64,000 nucleotides of DNA, from positions 124,001 to 188,000 of the forward strand of contig VTPC01090932.1 of NCBI GenBank assembly GCA_011009095.1. Reading direction: 5' to 3'. Position 1 is the first letter of the stretch, and every line of letters begins with the position of its first letter. This stretch comes from Ignelater luminosus (taxonomy: Eukaryota > Arthropoda > Insecta > Coleoptera > Elateridae). Both the position numbers and the translations under genes were made by a program. Below the pieces are notes generated by a model, which had not been told where the DNA came from, made no database searches, and saw nothing but the letters and a program-made list of their open reading frames with translations. Of this stretch, positions 23,941 through 35,900 are shown piece after piece.

Positions 23941-24060
23941 CGGCCAACGACGTAGTGTACCAACACGGTTGGCTATCACGTTCATAATCGATCAATGACG
24001 TAATGTGCCAACACGGTTGGCCACTGACAACATTGACCGACCATTTACGTGTAATATGTC
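23941..24060 (+). repeat. Tandem repeat, about 48 bp, 2-2.5 copies
   Basis: GACGTAGTGTACCAACACGG and GACGTAATGTGCCAACACGG, each followed by TTGGC, are spaced 48 bases apart. A weaker third start (CGACCATTTACGTG) follows. The array abuts the inverted-repeat element at 24,070. Confidence 0.6.
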
Positions 24061-24069
24061 GCAGGCTTT

Positions 24070-24563
24070 TAGTGAAATCCATTTCATGAAATGAGGCAAT
24101 TCACACAATGCCGGCTTTTAATGTAATTAGATTGTTGCATTATCCGCTGCTGTAGCTTCATGTAATGCCGGCAAATAATGTAGAAAATATATAAAGAACG
24201 AGATTTCATTATAAGACTGAACTTCGTCATTCCATGAAAAGCCGACTTTTAATGCAAACTAACAGTGGATATACTTGTTAAATATCAAAAGTAATTTTTC
24301 TATTTTAAGTTTTAATGTTTATTTTATGATTTTACTTATCTTTTTGTCTTATTGAATAGAGAATACTTGCCATATTTACATGTGCATTATCAGAATACGA
24401 AGGCTCTTAAAGCAACGGCATTACATGAAATGCTTAAATGCGTTCAATCCGTCAATAGTGAAATACATCATCTGCGGGCATTTCAAGTGAGCAATCTTAA
24501 TTATTTTCAAGGCCGGTACTACATGAAATGCCTAGTTATTTCATGAAATGAAGAATTTCACTA
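24070..24563. mobile_element. Inverted-repeat element (494 bp) rich in ATGAAATG
   Basis: The left end TAGTGAAATCCATTTCATGA and the right end (read inverted) TAGTGAAATTCTTCATTTCA match along about 45-50 bases with small indels, ending at GCCGGC on the left and ACCGGCC on the right. Internal segments are also inverted copies of each other, for example TTCATGTAATGCCGGC against a CGGCATTACATGAAATGC. The motif ATGAAATG recurs. It is non-coding. No clear target duplication was found and the superfamily is unknown. Confidence 0.55.
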
Positions 24564-24867
24564 CGACGTATACATAATACATAACATGCACCTCTTTCTC
24601 ATTCACTAAATCGAAGCATGCGCAACGTAATCGACGTCAGTCAGCAACCACATCTAGGATTGGCTAACGACCCAACGAACTAACTCACAAACTAACTTGA
24701 AGCAATTTTGGGGGACTCTTTTATGCAATTTTGCGATGTATTACCACAAATAGTTGGTAATCCTGATGACTAATAGTAGCAGTTTAGTTCATCTCTAGTT
24801 AGGACCTATTAAATATACACCAGTTAATTTTACAAAATTATTATTTCAAATATTATAGCCTAAACAG

Positions 24868-25981
24868 CGACCTTAAGATGTTGTACGTCATCGAATACCT
24901 GGCTAATTTATGAAAAAGGTTAAAGTAGATATCGTAAGGGAAAAAACAGCTTGTCTGTTTAAGCAAATCCTGGTACGATTGTAAGTAATGAGCAGACCAC
25001 GGATCCCCACAAGCTCTAGATATTGTAGAAGTACCACCCAAGCATAATTCCCCGCTAACATTTCGTTCATGGGTACTGCTTTATTACTGGTTAGCAAGTC
25101 AAGGATGCTACCAGTACTTATGAGAATCAGCGGTTTGTTAATGGGGCGACTATAAGTTCATTACTCACTAGGTACGCGATTGATGAAACTGCACGAAGCC
25201 AGTCGATGTGAGATAAAGTATCGACAGTTGAGAAAATGACACAAAATAAGCTCAGTAGATAGAGACGCTGTTGTTCCACGTCAAGTTTGACAAATTTAAA
25301 CCTGTCTGATCATAAAATTACGTGACAGATTTATACGTGTTAACTCGTTTATTCAAAAACAGTTGCGCGACTACTACGAAGTCTGTTTTACAGCAATTTA
25401 TAAATAATTAGGAAAATGATCCCAAGGAGACTTATAGAAAATACCATACATACTTTGCAAAGAATAATATGCAACAAGACATTATTAATTACTTTTCTAA
25501 TAGTCTTAAACTTATAAACTAACATTTAAACTTGTCATATTTCACGTGGAACAACAGCGTCTTTATCATACAGAAAATCGTTATGTTATGGAGCTCAATT
25601 TACTATATCGCCATTTGTTCAAGTGTCGGTACTTTGTCAAGCATCGACTGGCTTTGAAAATGTATGCTTGTTATTTAAGAAATGACGTTAGTGTTCAGAC
25701 TTTTAATATGAAATGTCGAATAATGACGCTTCACATATCAAGAATCTAAGCTTAAACACAGAGAATTAAATCATACTAGACATCAAGCATGCAATTCGAC
25801 CTATTACAGTGTCGGTCATGTACCCAGTGAATAATGAACTTATAGTAATCGCCTAAATTAATGACAGTCATGCCAGGATTTGTTTAGACAGACAAGCAGT
25901 TTCTTTTTCCTTACAATATCTATTTCAATTGTTTTCATAAATTAGTTGGGTGTTCAATGATGGACAACATTTTACGGTCAC
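24868..25981. repeat. 1.1-kb foldback: long imperfect inverted repeat
   Basis: Five paired blocks occur in mirrored order about a centre near 25,425: 24,868-24,902 with 25,948-25,981; 24,935-24,978 with 25,868-25,914 (CTTGTCTGT and ATCCTGG shared); 25,145-25,175 with 25,820-25,853; 25,196-25,232 with 25,620-25,655 (AAGCCAGTCGATG shared); and 25,264-25,281 with 25,544-25,561, a perfect 18-base match (GACGCTGTTGTTCCACGT). The left arm has about 150 extra bases at 24,980-25,145 and the right arm about 145 at 25,655-25,820. The loop is about 240-260 bases. It is either a foldback-type transposon or an inverted duplication. If transcribed it would form a long hairpin. Confidence 0.8.
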
Positions 25982-26403
25982 TACTTGGACTGTTACTATA
26001 CATATTGGTATTAGTGCTTATATTTAGGGGCAGTTAGAACGAAGACGTGGTGTCGTCGTGGTAATGGCTTCTAAACGCAAGCCGTGAAACTAAGTTTCCA
26101 AAACAAATATCTCACATGGCAAAAACATCAAAACAAAAAAATTAAAATGGCTTCTTGACAATAAAGCTTTACTATATATACTAATAACATCAAACCAATG
26201 TGAACTCATAAAGTCATAACACATTACTATCTAACAGCCTGTTTGCGTTATTATATATTCTCATTTGTTGTCAGATTTCACAAGTATTATATCCACAGTT
26301 GCATTTTATCATTATTTGCTCGGCAAAAGAATTCCTAATGATTGTTAGCATTTTATAGCTAAAATGAAGGTATATGACGATTATACATTTTGCATTTTGC
26401 ATA

Positions 26404-26824
26404 TCCCATATAGCACACGGACATCCTATGGATGTCCATTGGATGTCCAAACTTCTGCGGATGGATGTCCAGTAGATGTCCGTTTGTCACAACTTTGGAC
26501 ATCCTACGGACGTTAGTTACTGGACGTAATTTGTACATTTTTTTGTACGTAATTTGGACATAATTCGGACAATTTTTGGACATAATTCGGACGATTCTTG
26601 GACATACATAATTCGGACGATGTTTGGACATAATCTGGACGACCTTTGGGCATAATTTGGACGGTTTTGGATGCCAAATGGATGTTCAGTAGACGTCCAC
26701 CAACGATCGTCCAGTGGACATCCAAACACGGACGTCCAGTGGATGTCCAATCTACATCCATGGACGTCGGGACGAAATTTGGATGACAAATGGACGCCCA
26801 GTGGACGTCCGGTGCTATGTGGGA
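26404..26824. mobile_element. Inverted-repeat element made of GGACRTCC palindromes
   Basis: The ends TCCCATATAGCAC (26,404-26,416) and GTGCTATGTGGGA (26,812-26,824) are inverted copies. Both flanks are dense in GGACGTCC, GGACATCC and GGATGTCC, spaced 10-20 bases apart. The middle (about 26,520-26,660) is a tandem array of a unit of about 22-24 bases, GGACATAATTCGGACGATTT, in roughly six diverged copies. The frames here (MSKHRPNYV, YVQ repeats) are translations of the array, not genes. AT occurs on both outer sides and might be a 2-bp duplication. Confidence 0.7.
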
Positions 26825-27388
26825 TTCTGTTGCCTTTCATTTTAAATTTTAATAGTTCTTTTAGATATTGCAACAGTGTAGTTTAAACTTCAGAATTGCT
26901 TAATCTTAGATTTTAAAACCAGTATCACACAGCTATGGCCAATTTTACACTATGGAGTAGTAAAACAAAAATTGAATAGTAGTCTATGAGACTTATAACC
27001 TATCTTCTCGGAATGCCTTTAACTATAATGTTCTATTCGTGCAAAATCAAATTGCAGGTCAAATCATATATCAAATGGTATAACTCACAGTAAAAATTGA
27101 GAAATTAAAGAACCAAATATTATTTCAATCAAATGAACTCTTAAATCAAATACAAAATCTAATAATGTAAACCAGCTTTAATATTAAGATTTTATATCCG
27201 TAGTTGGAAATGTTCTTATGGTTTATATCAAACTATCAAACTAAATACTTCATCATAAGATCTAAAATATTATCTACATAGAAGATGAAATTAAAAATTT
27301 TTAAGCAGCTTACCATACTGCTGGCACATGAGAACATACTTATGGAACACTTAAATTATGCCTCAACACCTCGACAGTTATACAATAC

Positions 27389-27420
<32 letters not shown>

Positions 27421-27683
27421 GCCTTTATTTGCCAAAAAAAAGAGAAGTCTTATAAACAATAAATAAGGTGAAAGAGTTTTTGACTAAGTAAGTGATTAAG
27501 TAAGTCATGCCATGAAAATTAAGACTTAAAAGAAAATAGTCAAGTGATTTATTAACCATCGATATACCAAATGATGAATAAAAATGTGTCAAAAAAAGTC
27601 ATCCATAGATCATGCCTCATCTTCTCATATCAGTTTTGTTGTAGTCCAGTATTTACCTAATACTCTACTAAGTAGATTTTAAA
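26825..27683. other. A+T-rich stretch with an (AAT)n microsatellite
   Basis: An (AAT)n run of about 33 bases lies at 27,387-27,419, followed by AAATGCCTTTATTTGCC. This may be the tail of an antisense retroelement. No gene seen. Confidence 0.55.
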
Positions 27684-28310
27684 TCTATATAAATAAAAAT
27701 GAATCGCAAAAATGTATGAAGGCGTATCACTTCACAACGACTGAACCAAATTGGATAATTCTTTTTTTGTTGTGTTTGTTATTATCAGGAGAAGGTTTGT
27801 ATAAAAGAGAATTTCCAAAAAAATGTACGGAAAGACGTAAAAAAACATTTTTTCCCTTATACGTCATTTCGAGTGGTTCCCGAAGTATACAATAGATGGC
27901 GCCGCCGGCAGGGTGGCGAAAGTGTCGAAGTGTATGTAAGGAAGTTTTCCCTAACTTTGAGGTAATTTGAAAAATGTAATGGTCAAAAACTCCTTTTGAA
28001 TAATACAAAAATCATACTACGTGTTTATTTATTGTGATCTTTAGTCACAAAACAAGTCGTATATTACATATTTTTCCGAATACATTCTTCTAAAGTACCA
28101 AATCAAAGAAGAATTTGAATAAAACATAAAATGTGTAGGCAATTCAAATTATGAAACTTGCAACACTTCAACATTCGGATACACTTTAATTAGCTAATGT
28201 CTCTTTCTTTTTTTTTTGTTATGGCGTAATACTCATGTGAGGCAGTATTTACGTATCGATAGTCTTTTCGAGGCAATGAATATGTGATTTTGAAAAATTT
28301 ATATAGAAGA

Positions 28311-28334
28311 AGATAGATAGATAGATAGATAGAT
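28311..28334 (+). repeat. (AGAT)n microsatellite
   Basis: Six consecutive AGAT units inside the Helitron. Microsatellites in this part of Helitrons vary in length between copies. Confidence 0.9.
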
Positions 28335-28523
28335 GAAAAACGACACACTGCGCAATTAAAAATAGTATGCCTATAATACAAATATAAAAAAAAAATATTG
28401 ATACAATGACATCTCTATGGACTGTTACTATACTCTTTGATTCATATTCATAATCAACGTTAATTTTGTATTTTTGAAAAGCTAAAGTGTTTCTGTGCTT
28501 CGTGCTGTTTTTGTGATAAGAAA

Positions 28524-28736
28524 ATGCCATCAGTAAGACGTACAAATATCGGTCGGCGTACGCGCAACGCAAGAGAAATTCAATATTATAGAGCCAATGA
28601 GACTGAAGAAATGGAAAAACTAAAAATGTGGTTTATTACAAAGCTTTACAATAAAGTATATAAATTCTTAAGATTTTTCTTTTATTTTAATCGTAATTTA
28701 ATTTCGAAATGGAAAATTGTCTTATTTTTTCATTAG
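28524..28736 (+). pseudogene. N-terminal relic of the Helitron protein
   Basis: The frame starts MPSVRRTNIGRRTRNAREIQ and continues to about residue 32 (ANETEEME). This resembles the start of proteins encoded by insect Helitrons: a basic segment with RRT and GRRTRNA, then an acidic ETEE. After that the sequence turns into hydrophobic, Phe-rich translation of A+T-rich DNA and stops at codon 71. The copy therefore arose by deletion that joined the protein's beginning to the 3' end region, and it kept the original start codon. Not functional. Confidence 0.7.
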
Positions 28737-28772
28737 GTACTTCACCCGTGCGAAGCCGGGGCGGGCAGCTAG

Positions 28773-29273
28773 TAAGCAATAAATACATTTAAAAAACAAA
28801 CAATAAAATACATAGGAGAAAATTTATGAATCAACAAAGATTCTATAACTAGTTATACTGAGTTCTAATTAGAATATGAATTTGTTGAAAATGCTTTGGC
28901 AAAGAATAAACAGTTTCTATATTTGCAAAGATTCAATTGTATTTATATAATCTCTTCAGTCATCTTTTAATAAGTAACTACTCATCAATTTGAAGGAGCG
29001 TTAGTAATAAGATTGTAAAACCACCTGAGTCCAGAGAAGAGAACAATGGTTAATTGAGTTCAGTTATTACTTGTAAATAACATTATTCAAGAGCCCACTG
29101 TAATTAACTGTCATCATGTATGGTCCATGGTTCACTTTACTCATACATGAATATAATCAACATTAATTGCACAGATTTTTAAGTTACAGAAGTTACAAGT
29201 GATTAGCAACAGGAATTTTAAGTTAATGTAAGAAGTAGGTAAAGGCTTTCCTATGTTGCAGGACCTTATGCAG
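28773..29273. other. A+T-rich non-coding stretch
   Basis: Nothing supportable seen between the Helitron and the hAT terminus. Confidence 0.4.
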
Positions 29274-29340
29274 TGGTGTAACTAGAAATTTTTGGTCCCT
29301 CTTCAAGAAGTCGCCTAAGGGCCCTCTACTCAGGTATAAT
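29274..29340 (-). mobile_element. hAT-like terminus (3' side of the 30.6-32 kb element)
   Basis: CAGTGGTGTAACTAG begins at 29,274 and is followed by CTTCAAGAAGTCGCC. CAGNGGNGTA is typical of hAT ends. A similar inverted segment (GGAGGGCGACTTC near 32,175) lies on the other side of the transposase and may be the eroded partner. The outer right terminus with CACTG was not found, so the right boundary is unresolved. The preceding eight bases are ACCTTATG. Confidence 0.5.
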
Positions 29341-30599
29341 CATCCCAGAAGTTTGTTTTGCTCATAAATACAATGTTGGGAATTTGATACCACGTTTAGG
29401 CAATCTCAAAGAAACTATTATTATTGCTTATCAGCATTTATCTGTATCTCTCAAATGCTGGATAGTTTTTTGTTAGATTAAAAAAAAATTAAAACTAAAT
29501 AAATTTTTGGAATTAGAATGCAATTTCAAGTGTTAAAAGTTTTGTTCTACTATTTACTTTCATATTTAAATAAAATACTACAAAGCTTCAAACAAAATTA
29601 AAAGTATCATATATAAACTACAGATATTCTTAATAAGTATTACTAGCAAACATTTCAATCTTTACTATTCAGGCAGACTGTAAAACATGTATGGAATAGA
29701 GATCTTATTTCAAGCTAACAAACACCTTAAAAGATTACTAGTCGGTAGGTTGTTGCTTGTTTTTTATTTTTATTTATCACTCGACCACCAACTACAACTA
29801 GAATTTAACAGCTTATTGACCATACCACGTGTGCCCTTTAACATCCTGTCTTTACTTTTTAAATAATCAATAAAAATCAACAAACATGTTTTTTTACACC
29901 ATATTTAAAGTTTATGTGATGTGCATTTTGCTTTATGTCCAATTGTAGGTACTCATTTAGGTTTTTCAGACTAATCTTTATACTCTTTAGAGTCAGTGAC
30001 AGTTTAAGCTTAAGTTTTTAGCTTAAACCAAAAATATAAGCTTTATTTCTATGACGAACCATTTTTACAATCATATCCATGACAATAAAGCTTTGCTTAA
30101 AGTTAAGCAATGACTGTAAACTGGACTTTAATTATTTTAATAGATTGCTAGGTTACCAGAAAATTCATAATTGTTAATCCTATCCTACAACAATGTATAA
30201 ATTAGTATACTATTAGGAAATCATGCTCTCTACAAATATCTATAAATCAATTGTAAAATTTTAGTTTATCCATTAGTACCTTGTACAATTCTTTTAGATT
30301 AAGAGTGGCTCTAAAGATTTGAGTTTTATCAATATAAGAATTAATTAAAACTCTTTGCATGGTTATATAACTAGATTTAGGATAGTTATGCACTAAGAAA
30401 CTTTAATATATGCATGCAATATGCACTAAAAGGTGGCCTAAATATTTTAGATCAAATGTAAAAAATAACACTGAATATAATACCCAATTAAAAACAGAAA
30501 AGATTTATTTTAAGACAACCATTACTTTAATTAGAATTACATTAATTAAATCTAAACAACTAGGCCTAATAATAAAATATACAGCATAGTATAAATCAA

Positions 30600-31955
30600 A
30601 ATTATAACAAGATAGAATTACTATCATACGATGCACTAAATTTTCGAAAAGAAATTCTCTTCTCCTGTCTGACAAGACAACCTTATACTGGGAAAAGAAC
30701 CTTTCAATGTCGCACAAAACAATTGGAACAAACTTTAACTTATTTAAATCTGTAATACTTAAGTGATTAATATTAGAATCTATAGTAGCTTCATTTTCTA
30801 ATATATTTTTAACATTTTGGAGCTATTTAAAACCATTGTTTTTATCTAAAACTTCACCTCCACAATTTCAACCTTTTCGCTTAAAAAAAGCTTTTTACTT
30901 TCAAGCTGCAAAATTGCTTGCAATAAAAAACTAAATTCTCGTGAACTCCTTTTTTATTTACAGCATCCAGAGCTTCCTGAATGCTTTGCGTTTTTGTAGA
31001 ATCAACCTCATTCAAAATTCTTTCAATCATTTCAAAATTTTCTGCATAATACATTCAGGTACTTCATTAGGTAAAAACAGGCGAAGGAGGTAAAAATATA
31101 TTGGTGCCTACAATATCCCTGAATCTGACTAACTAGGAAGGAGCTTTTTGAAAAACTTTTTTACTGAGGAGATTAACCTGTTCACATTGGGATACAGAAA
31201 GCGAATCAATTCAGCTATTCAATGTAAGCCATGCGCTAAACATGTAACACATGTCATTTTAGGATAAAATACTTGCAATCCAATTATAGTTTTCTACATA
31301 TAAGACGCTGCATAGATGCAAACTAATTGAATCTCGTGAATACTGGCCACAAAAGACCTAACGAGTTATTAAAAAGGCAGCAATAGTTGAATGATTGGTT
31401 TTTTCTAAAATTTTCATTCTCAATAAGTATGATTTGTCATTCTCTAAAACTTCAAAAATAAAATGTGGAATATATCTTTGCTCCAAATTCATTGTTTCGT
31501 CTACAGAGACCCAAATATTTTTATTTTTACTCTGTTCCTTAATTTTTCTAGTGGCACCACGTAATTCTTCCTTATTGTTGATTCATTTGGAGTATTTTGC
31601 TTAGTGTGTTTTTTCAAAAACTGCAAAAGCCTCATTTTGTAATTTTTAGAAGGTGTTTGCAGATAGAAATGTTGTGCACAAGTCTTCATTAAATTCTATT
31701 GGTTGAGGTCCTGGCTTTGATACAGCAGCCATTAATAATTGTTGTTTTTTTGTTCTGGTTTTTCCTGTTCTTATTACTTTGATGTTTTACAGTCTTCAGG
31801 TGTTGAGTTACTTGAAACTTTTTTGTTGCTATTACAGAAACTTTACCAATTGCAAAAAAAACACTCTCATCTGCTGTAAAATCACTCAATTCTTTTACAT
31901 ACTGATTTAATGCAGAACTTACACTTTTCTTTTCTTTTGGTATTGTTGTACTCAT
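30600..31955 (-). pseudogene. hAT transposase fossil (CGGBP1-like zinc-finger type)
   Basis: From the minus-strand ATG at 31,955 the product starts MSTTIPKEKKSVSSALNQYV and continues to KFQVTQHLKTVKHQSNK, a BED-like finger whose cysteines have been replaced (VFFAIGKVSV where FCRIC is expected). Then come FLKKHTKQNTPNESTIRKNY (31,600), a broken central part with VTCLAHGLH and AELIRFLYPNVN (31,250-31,200), and finally the hAT dimerisation end CDIERFFSQYKVVLSDRRR with FLFENLVHRMIV (30,717-30,630). The order fits hAT transposases of about 480-500 residues. Stops and frameshifts interrupt most of it. It is in the same orientation as GDAP2 and lies past that gene's exon 6. Confidence 0.9.
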
Positions 31956-32774
31956 ATGTCTGTTGTTTACTGTATAAATATTCGCCTACAACTAACTTTT
32001 AAACTTAGATTTGTTGCCAAGTGAATTATATGAGAACAATAGACAAATACAGTTATTTCAAGTAGAATTTCTTATTGGGTTTATTACCCCTTTTTAGAAA
32101 ATCCATTGATAGTCTGGTACGATACATTCATAATCTAGTTAAGAAGATTAAGAACTCCAAGAATTGACCTTAAGGAGGGCGACTTCCCACTTAAAGCTAT
32201 GACTAAATTACTTCTTATTTGAATGTTTTTATTCTTTTAAAACTTCTTTTTTTCCTTAAAGTTACCAAGTGGGTTTTATAATTTATCTGCTTAAATAGGA
32301 AATAAGAGAGATGTGCAGTAAACTGCTGTAAATATAAAAAGAAAACAAGAATCAACATAGACTTGAACTACCTGCACATTTTAACTTATTGATTTATAGC
32401 TTTAATTAAATGAACAAGTTGCCTTTATTCTGACAATATTAGTCTTTGTCAAATCATGAAGTGCCATAAAACCTAAATTTTGCCACCTTCATTGCAAAAT
32501 AATGGAAAGTTAACAAAATCATTGGTACTTAAGTAAAATTAACTGTAGAATATGTATGCTTTTAGTGAATTCCTTAAAATATGCATTTAATTTCAATAAC
32601 CCTTGAATATGCATTCGTTTTCAAAAATATTCAAAATATGCATTTGCATAAGTAGTCTTGTTGTGCACAAATTTAGTACTGATGTCACAGAATTATTAAT
32701 GATCAGGTGTGACAATAAATATACATATATAACTTGCAAATTTGAGAAATTTAAGAATACAAAATATTGCTAAC
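31956..32774. other. Non-coding stretch between hAT and GDAP2 exon 6
   Basis: Probably part of a GDAP2 intron. The donor of exon 6 leads into it. No exon recognised. Confidence 0.5.
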
Positions 32775-32946
32775 CTTTCTTGATGCTGAATTTCCCTAAC
32801 CATAATATCTGCTAGAGGATCATTTAGGGGACGTTCCCCTAAAAGTCGCTGTTGATCTAAATCACCCTGCATTTGGCTAAATGCGTGGTCTCCTACTGTT
32901 ACTGATGAATCCAAATGTGATGATAAATCTATTGACTCTTCGTCAG
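32775..32946 (-). CDS. GDAP2: GDAP2 coding exon 6
   Basis: 172 bases after a 3,163-base intron. It reads DEESIDLSSHLDSSVTVGDH, then AFSQMQGDLDQQRLLGERPL and ADIMVREIQHQER. The GDHAFSQMQGDLDQQR block matches the inter-domain region of GDAP2 proteins. It ends two bases into a codon at GAAAG/GTTAGC, so at least one more exon must follow. Confidence 0.92.
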
Positions 32947-35900
32947 CTGAAAATAAAATAAATTACATTAGTTTCTTAATACTATAAATTATAATAACTT
33001 TAATAATATTAGCCTTGAACTTAAAAAAATAAGAATAGGGTTACACTACATACATGAGTATTCATACGATTCATTAATCATGGTGATGCTTTTTCTCTTT
33101 TCCTTTTATTTATAGAAATAATACAAATGCATAATTTAAAATAAGCACTAAATTGTAGAACCTTTTAAAAACTAATTATACTTAAATTAACTATTTTATT
33201 GGACATAATATACAAGTCATGTTTTAACTACTACAACTAGAAATAACGAAATTTTCTACAAAAACATTTATCTGCTTGAGATAACTAATGTTTGAAGAGA
33301 TTTAGGAAAAGTACAAAGAACAATGGTTTGTAACTTAGGTAAATTTATAAATTAAAATGGAAACTAAAAAATGCGGACAAAATTTAAAATTTTGTATGTC
33401 AATTTATATCTATCATTTTTTATTTAAATGAGTAAAATTAAAAAGAATCGCTGTTACTACAGATGTCACTATGCATTTTCCAACAAAAAATTATTCAAAA
33501 ATATAGCTTAAGCTTCTTTTCTTTTAGCAGTAAACAACATTTTTCATTATTTTATTAACAAATAATTCACTAAAATTCTACCATTGCGATCTTCATTGCA
33601 TTTTTAACAAAAGATGCATTATTAAGATTAAGAATGGAAAAACCTCTAGAAATACTAACAGGCTTAACATTTATTTGTAATGCATATACTAGTTATTTAC
33701 AAGAGATTTTCTGCTTAATATATCTTTTTGTTGTAGATTTAGTGAAAAAGAAGAAGAAGTAACATATTAATTGCAATTTAAATTAGAAAGACCTTATGAA
33801 CAGGGTTATAATGACAAATAAACTATTTATATGCAATAATTGCATCCTTGAATGATATTAATATTATCTGTCCAATTCTTCTAATTTCATTTCAAAATTA
33901 TTTATTGAAACTGCCTTGGTCACTGTATGAAAGAATACATCATTGAAAAGAATACACTGATCAATCCTTGACAATTCTACGATAAAAACCTTTTGTATCG
34001 AGTCATGTCACAATTATGTTGCCATCTGTACATGTTATCTTTGATAACATCAAAAGAAAACACTTCATCGAACAAATCTAATTATATATTTTATAAATAA
34101 GTAAGTTATATTGAAGAAATATTGCCCAGCAATTAAATTCCTAAAGAAAACAGAAAAAATGAATTAAACAATTTTAAGATAAGTAAAATATACATAAATC
34201 TGGTAGTATAGAGAAAGATGGACAAACTTAACATAATAATAATAATTGAGGTATTATGCTAAATGTATAAAGATTTGTTTTACTTCATTATATCCACAGG
34301 AACTCAAGAGAATCTAAACAATAGGTTTTACTATTTTTACTAAAACAAGTCAATAAACGAGATACATCAGTATGGTTCGCAAGATTATTTATGCTCATGC
34401 CAACAACATAATATTATGATTCTAGTGTTTTACTTGCCTAATATAATATTAGCAATCACTTTGATATAAAAATCTGAAATAGAACACCTTTTGTCACAGT
34501 TCTCTTAGCAAGTCATCTGATAATAGTTCATAATCTAATTAAACAATATTTATATAAAGACATGCAGAATAATTTAAGTCATTTATGATTTTTTTGGTTC
34601 TTCTTGGGTTCGCTTTACTGTATACTATACTATGTCTCGTTTCTATAATTCCTGCTAAATTTTTGTAGTTTTGGTAGCAATACCTTATTGTGAGACTCCC
34701 ATTAGATTATTGTTGTTTGGTTTGCTGTTAACTAATTAATCATATATGTATGTAACAAATATGTTTAATTTAAATCTAACTTTGAAAACACTAGAAATTC
34801 AAAATGGATTGGAATTATAGAAATGAGACAGGGTATTATATTAATGGTAGAGTTTTCTTTTGCTACATTCATAGTTCACTTGTTCCAGCCTCAATTCGTG
34901 CAAGATTACTTTCAAATGTTGGTTAAAAAATTTCTGAATTTTGTTCCTTTTTTCACAGAATTTTAGACATTTTTCAGAAAATTTCTTTTGCTATTTTTTA
35001 TTTATTATTATTAATTTAAATTTAAACATAAGATAAACATAAGAAACTTACACTAGTTAACAATGAAGAACTAAAAGCTTTAAGCAAAAAATCCTGAGAA
35101 CAATATGTAAAGTAGTGCAAAATGAATATATCATGTACAGAAATAGAATAAATGAACCATAAAATAGGCAAAGTAATTGACAATACAGATGTAATATAAT
35201 TCATAGAAATCCAAACGTACTAAGGTGCTACCAATGGGAGCTTGTGAATGTAATGTTGGAATCTACTTTAAAGATAATGAAAGATTTACCAATAAAATTG
35301 CTGAGAGAAAAGGGCAACAAACCAAAATAACATAATTAAGAAACAAGCTGAAATATTAAGCTATAAATCTTAATGCTACCAGGAGAACAAATCGATGGCT
35401 TCAATAATAGTTTAATATTATTATTTTATTGTTTTATAATGTATCATATAAATATCTACTCACTTGCTCTTTTATTGAAGTTAAAATTAGACATTTTAGA
35501 TGTCAATGTTAAATTATCAAAATTCTAACACTAATATTGTTTTTTTGCCCTTGCTTGCAACAATCTGTATTAGAAAATTACACTTTCACTGTTAGGAACT
35601 TCACAAATTAAAACTCACTTTTATAAAATAAAAATGTTGTTGATAATCAAGATTTATAAATTATGTGGTGAGACACTACTGTCCAGCATTTCCATTCATT
35701 TTATGACTAAACTATGACATCAAACTATTAGTACCTATTGTGTTATCACAAATTATTTGAAGATAAAGATAATAAAACAAACTGATAATGAGACTTAAAC
35801 CAATAAAAGAATAATTTTGGATATATAGTCATGAATGATATAATAATCATTCATTGAATTGAAAGTACATTCTAAATGAGTGCACTAGTTCTATTCATTT

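Larger units (their letters stand above)
27684..28772 (+). mobile_element. Non-autonomous Helitron (1,089 bp)
   Basis: The 5' end is TCTATATAAATAAAAATGAA at 27,684 and the 3' end is CCCGTGCGAAGCCGGG, then GCGGGCAGCTAG, ending at 28,772. The element lies between an A and a T, has no terminal inverted repeats and no target duplication, starts with TC and ends with CTAG after a GC-rich CCCG/CGGG hairpin: all standard Helitron marks. It is far shorter than an autonomous element (5 kb or more) and has no Rep or helicase domain, so rolling-circle proteins must come from elsewhere. A tetranucleotide repeat and a relic of the element's own protein start lie inside. Confidence 0.92.

Noticed and set aside
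26359-26886. Several 70-118-codon frames with YVQ and GRP repeats
   Set aside because: They are translations of the GGACRTCC and 22-24-base arrays of a non-coding element on both strands.
1-32774. GDAP2 CRAL-TRIO exons on the minus strand
   Set aside because: I looked for complements of conserved family words (such as HTLTS and VHPTF) and found none I could support. Short or diverged exons may have been missed.
33791-33798. ACCTTATG, the same octamer that precedes the hAT left end at 29,274
   Set aside because: No hAT terminus lies next to it, it is 4.5 kb away inside intron 5, and an octamer can match by chance.
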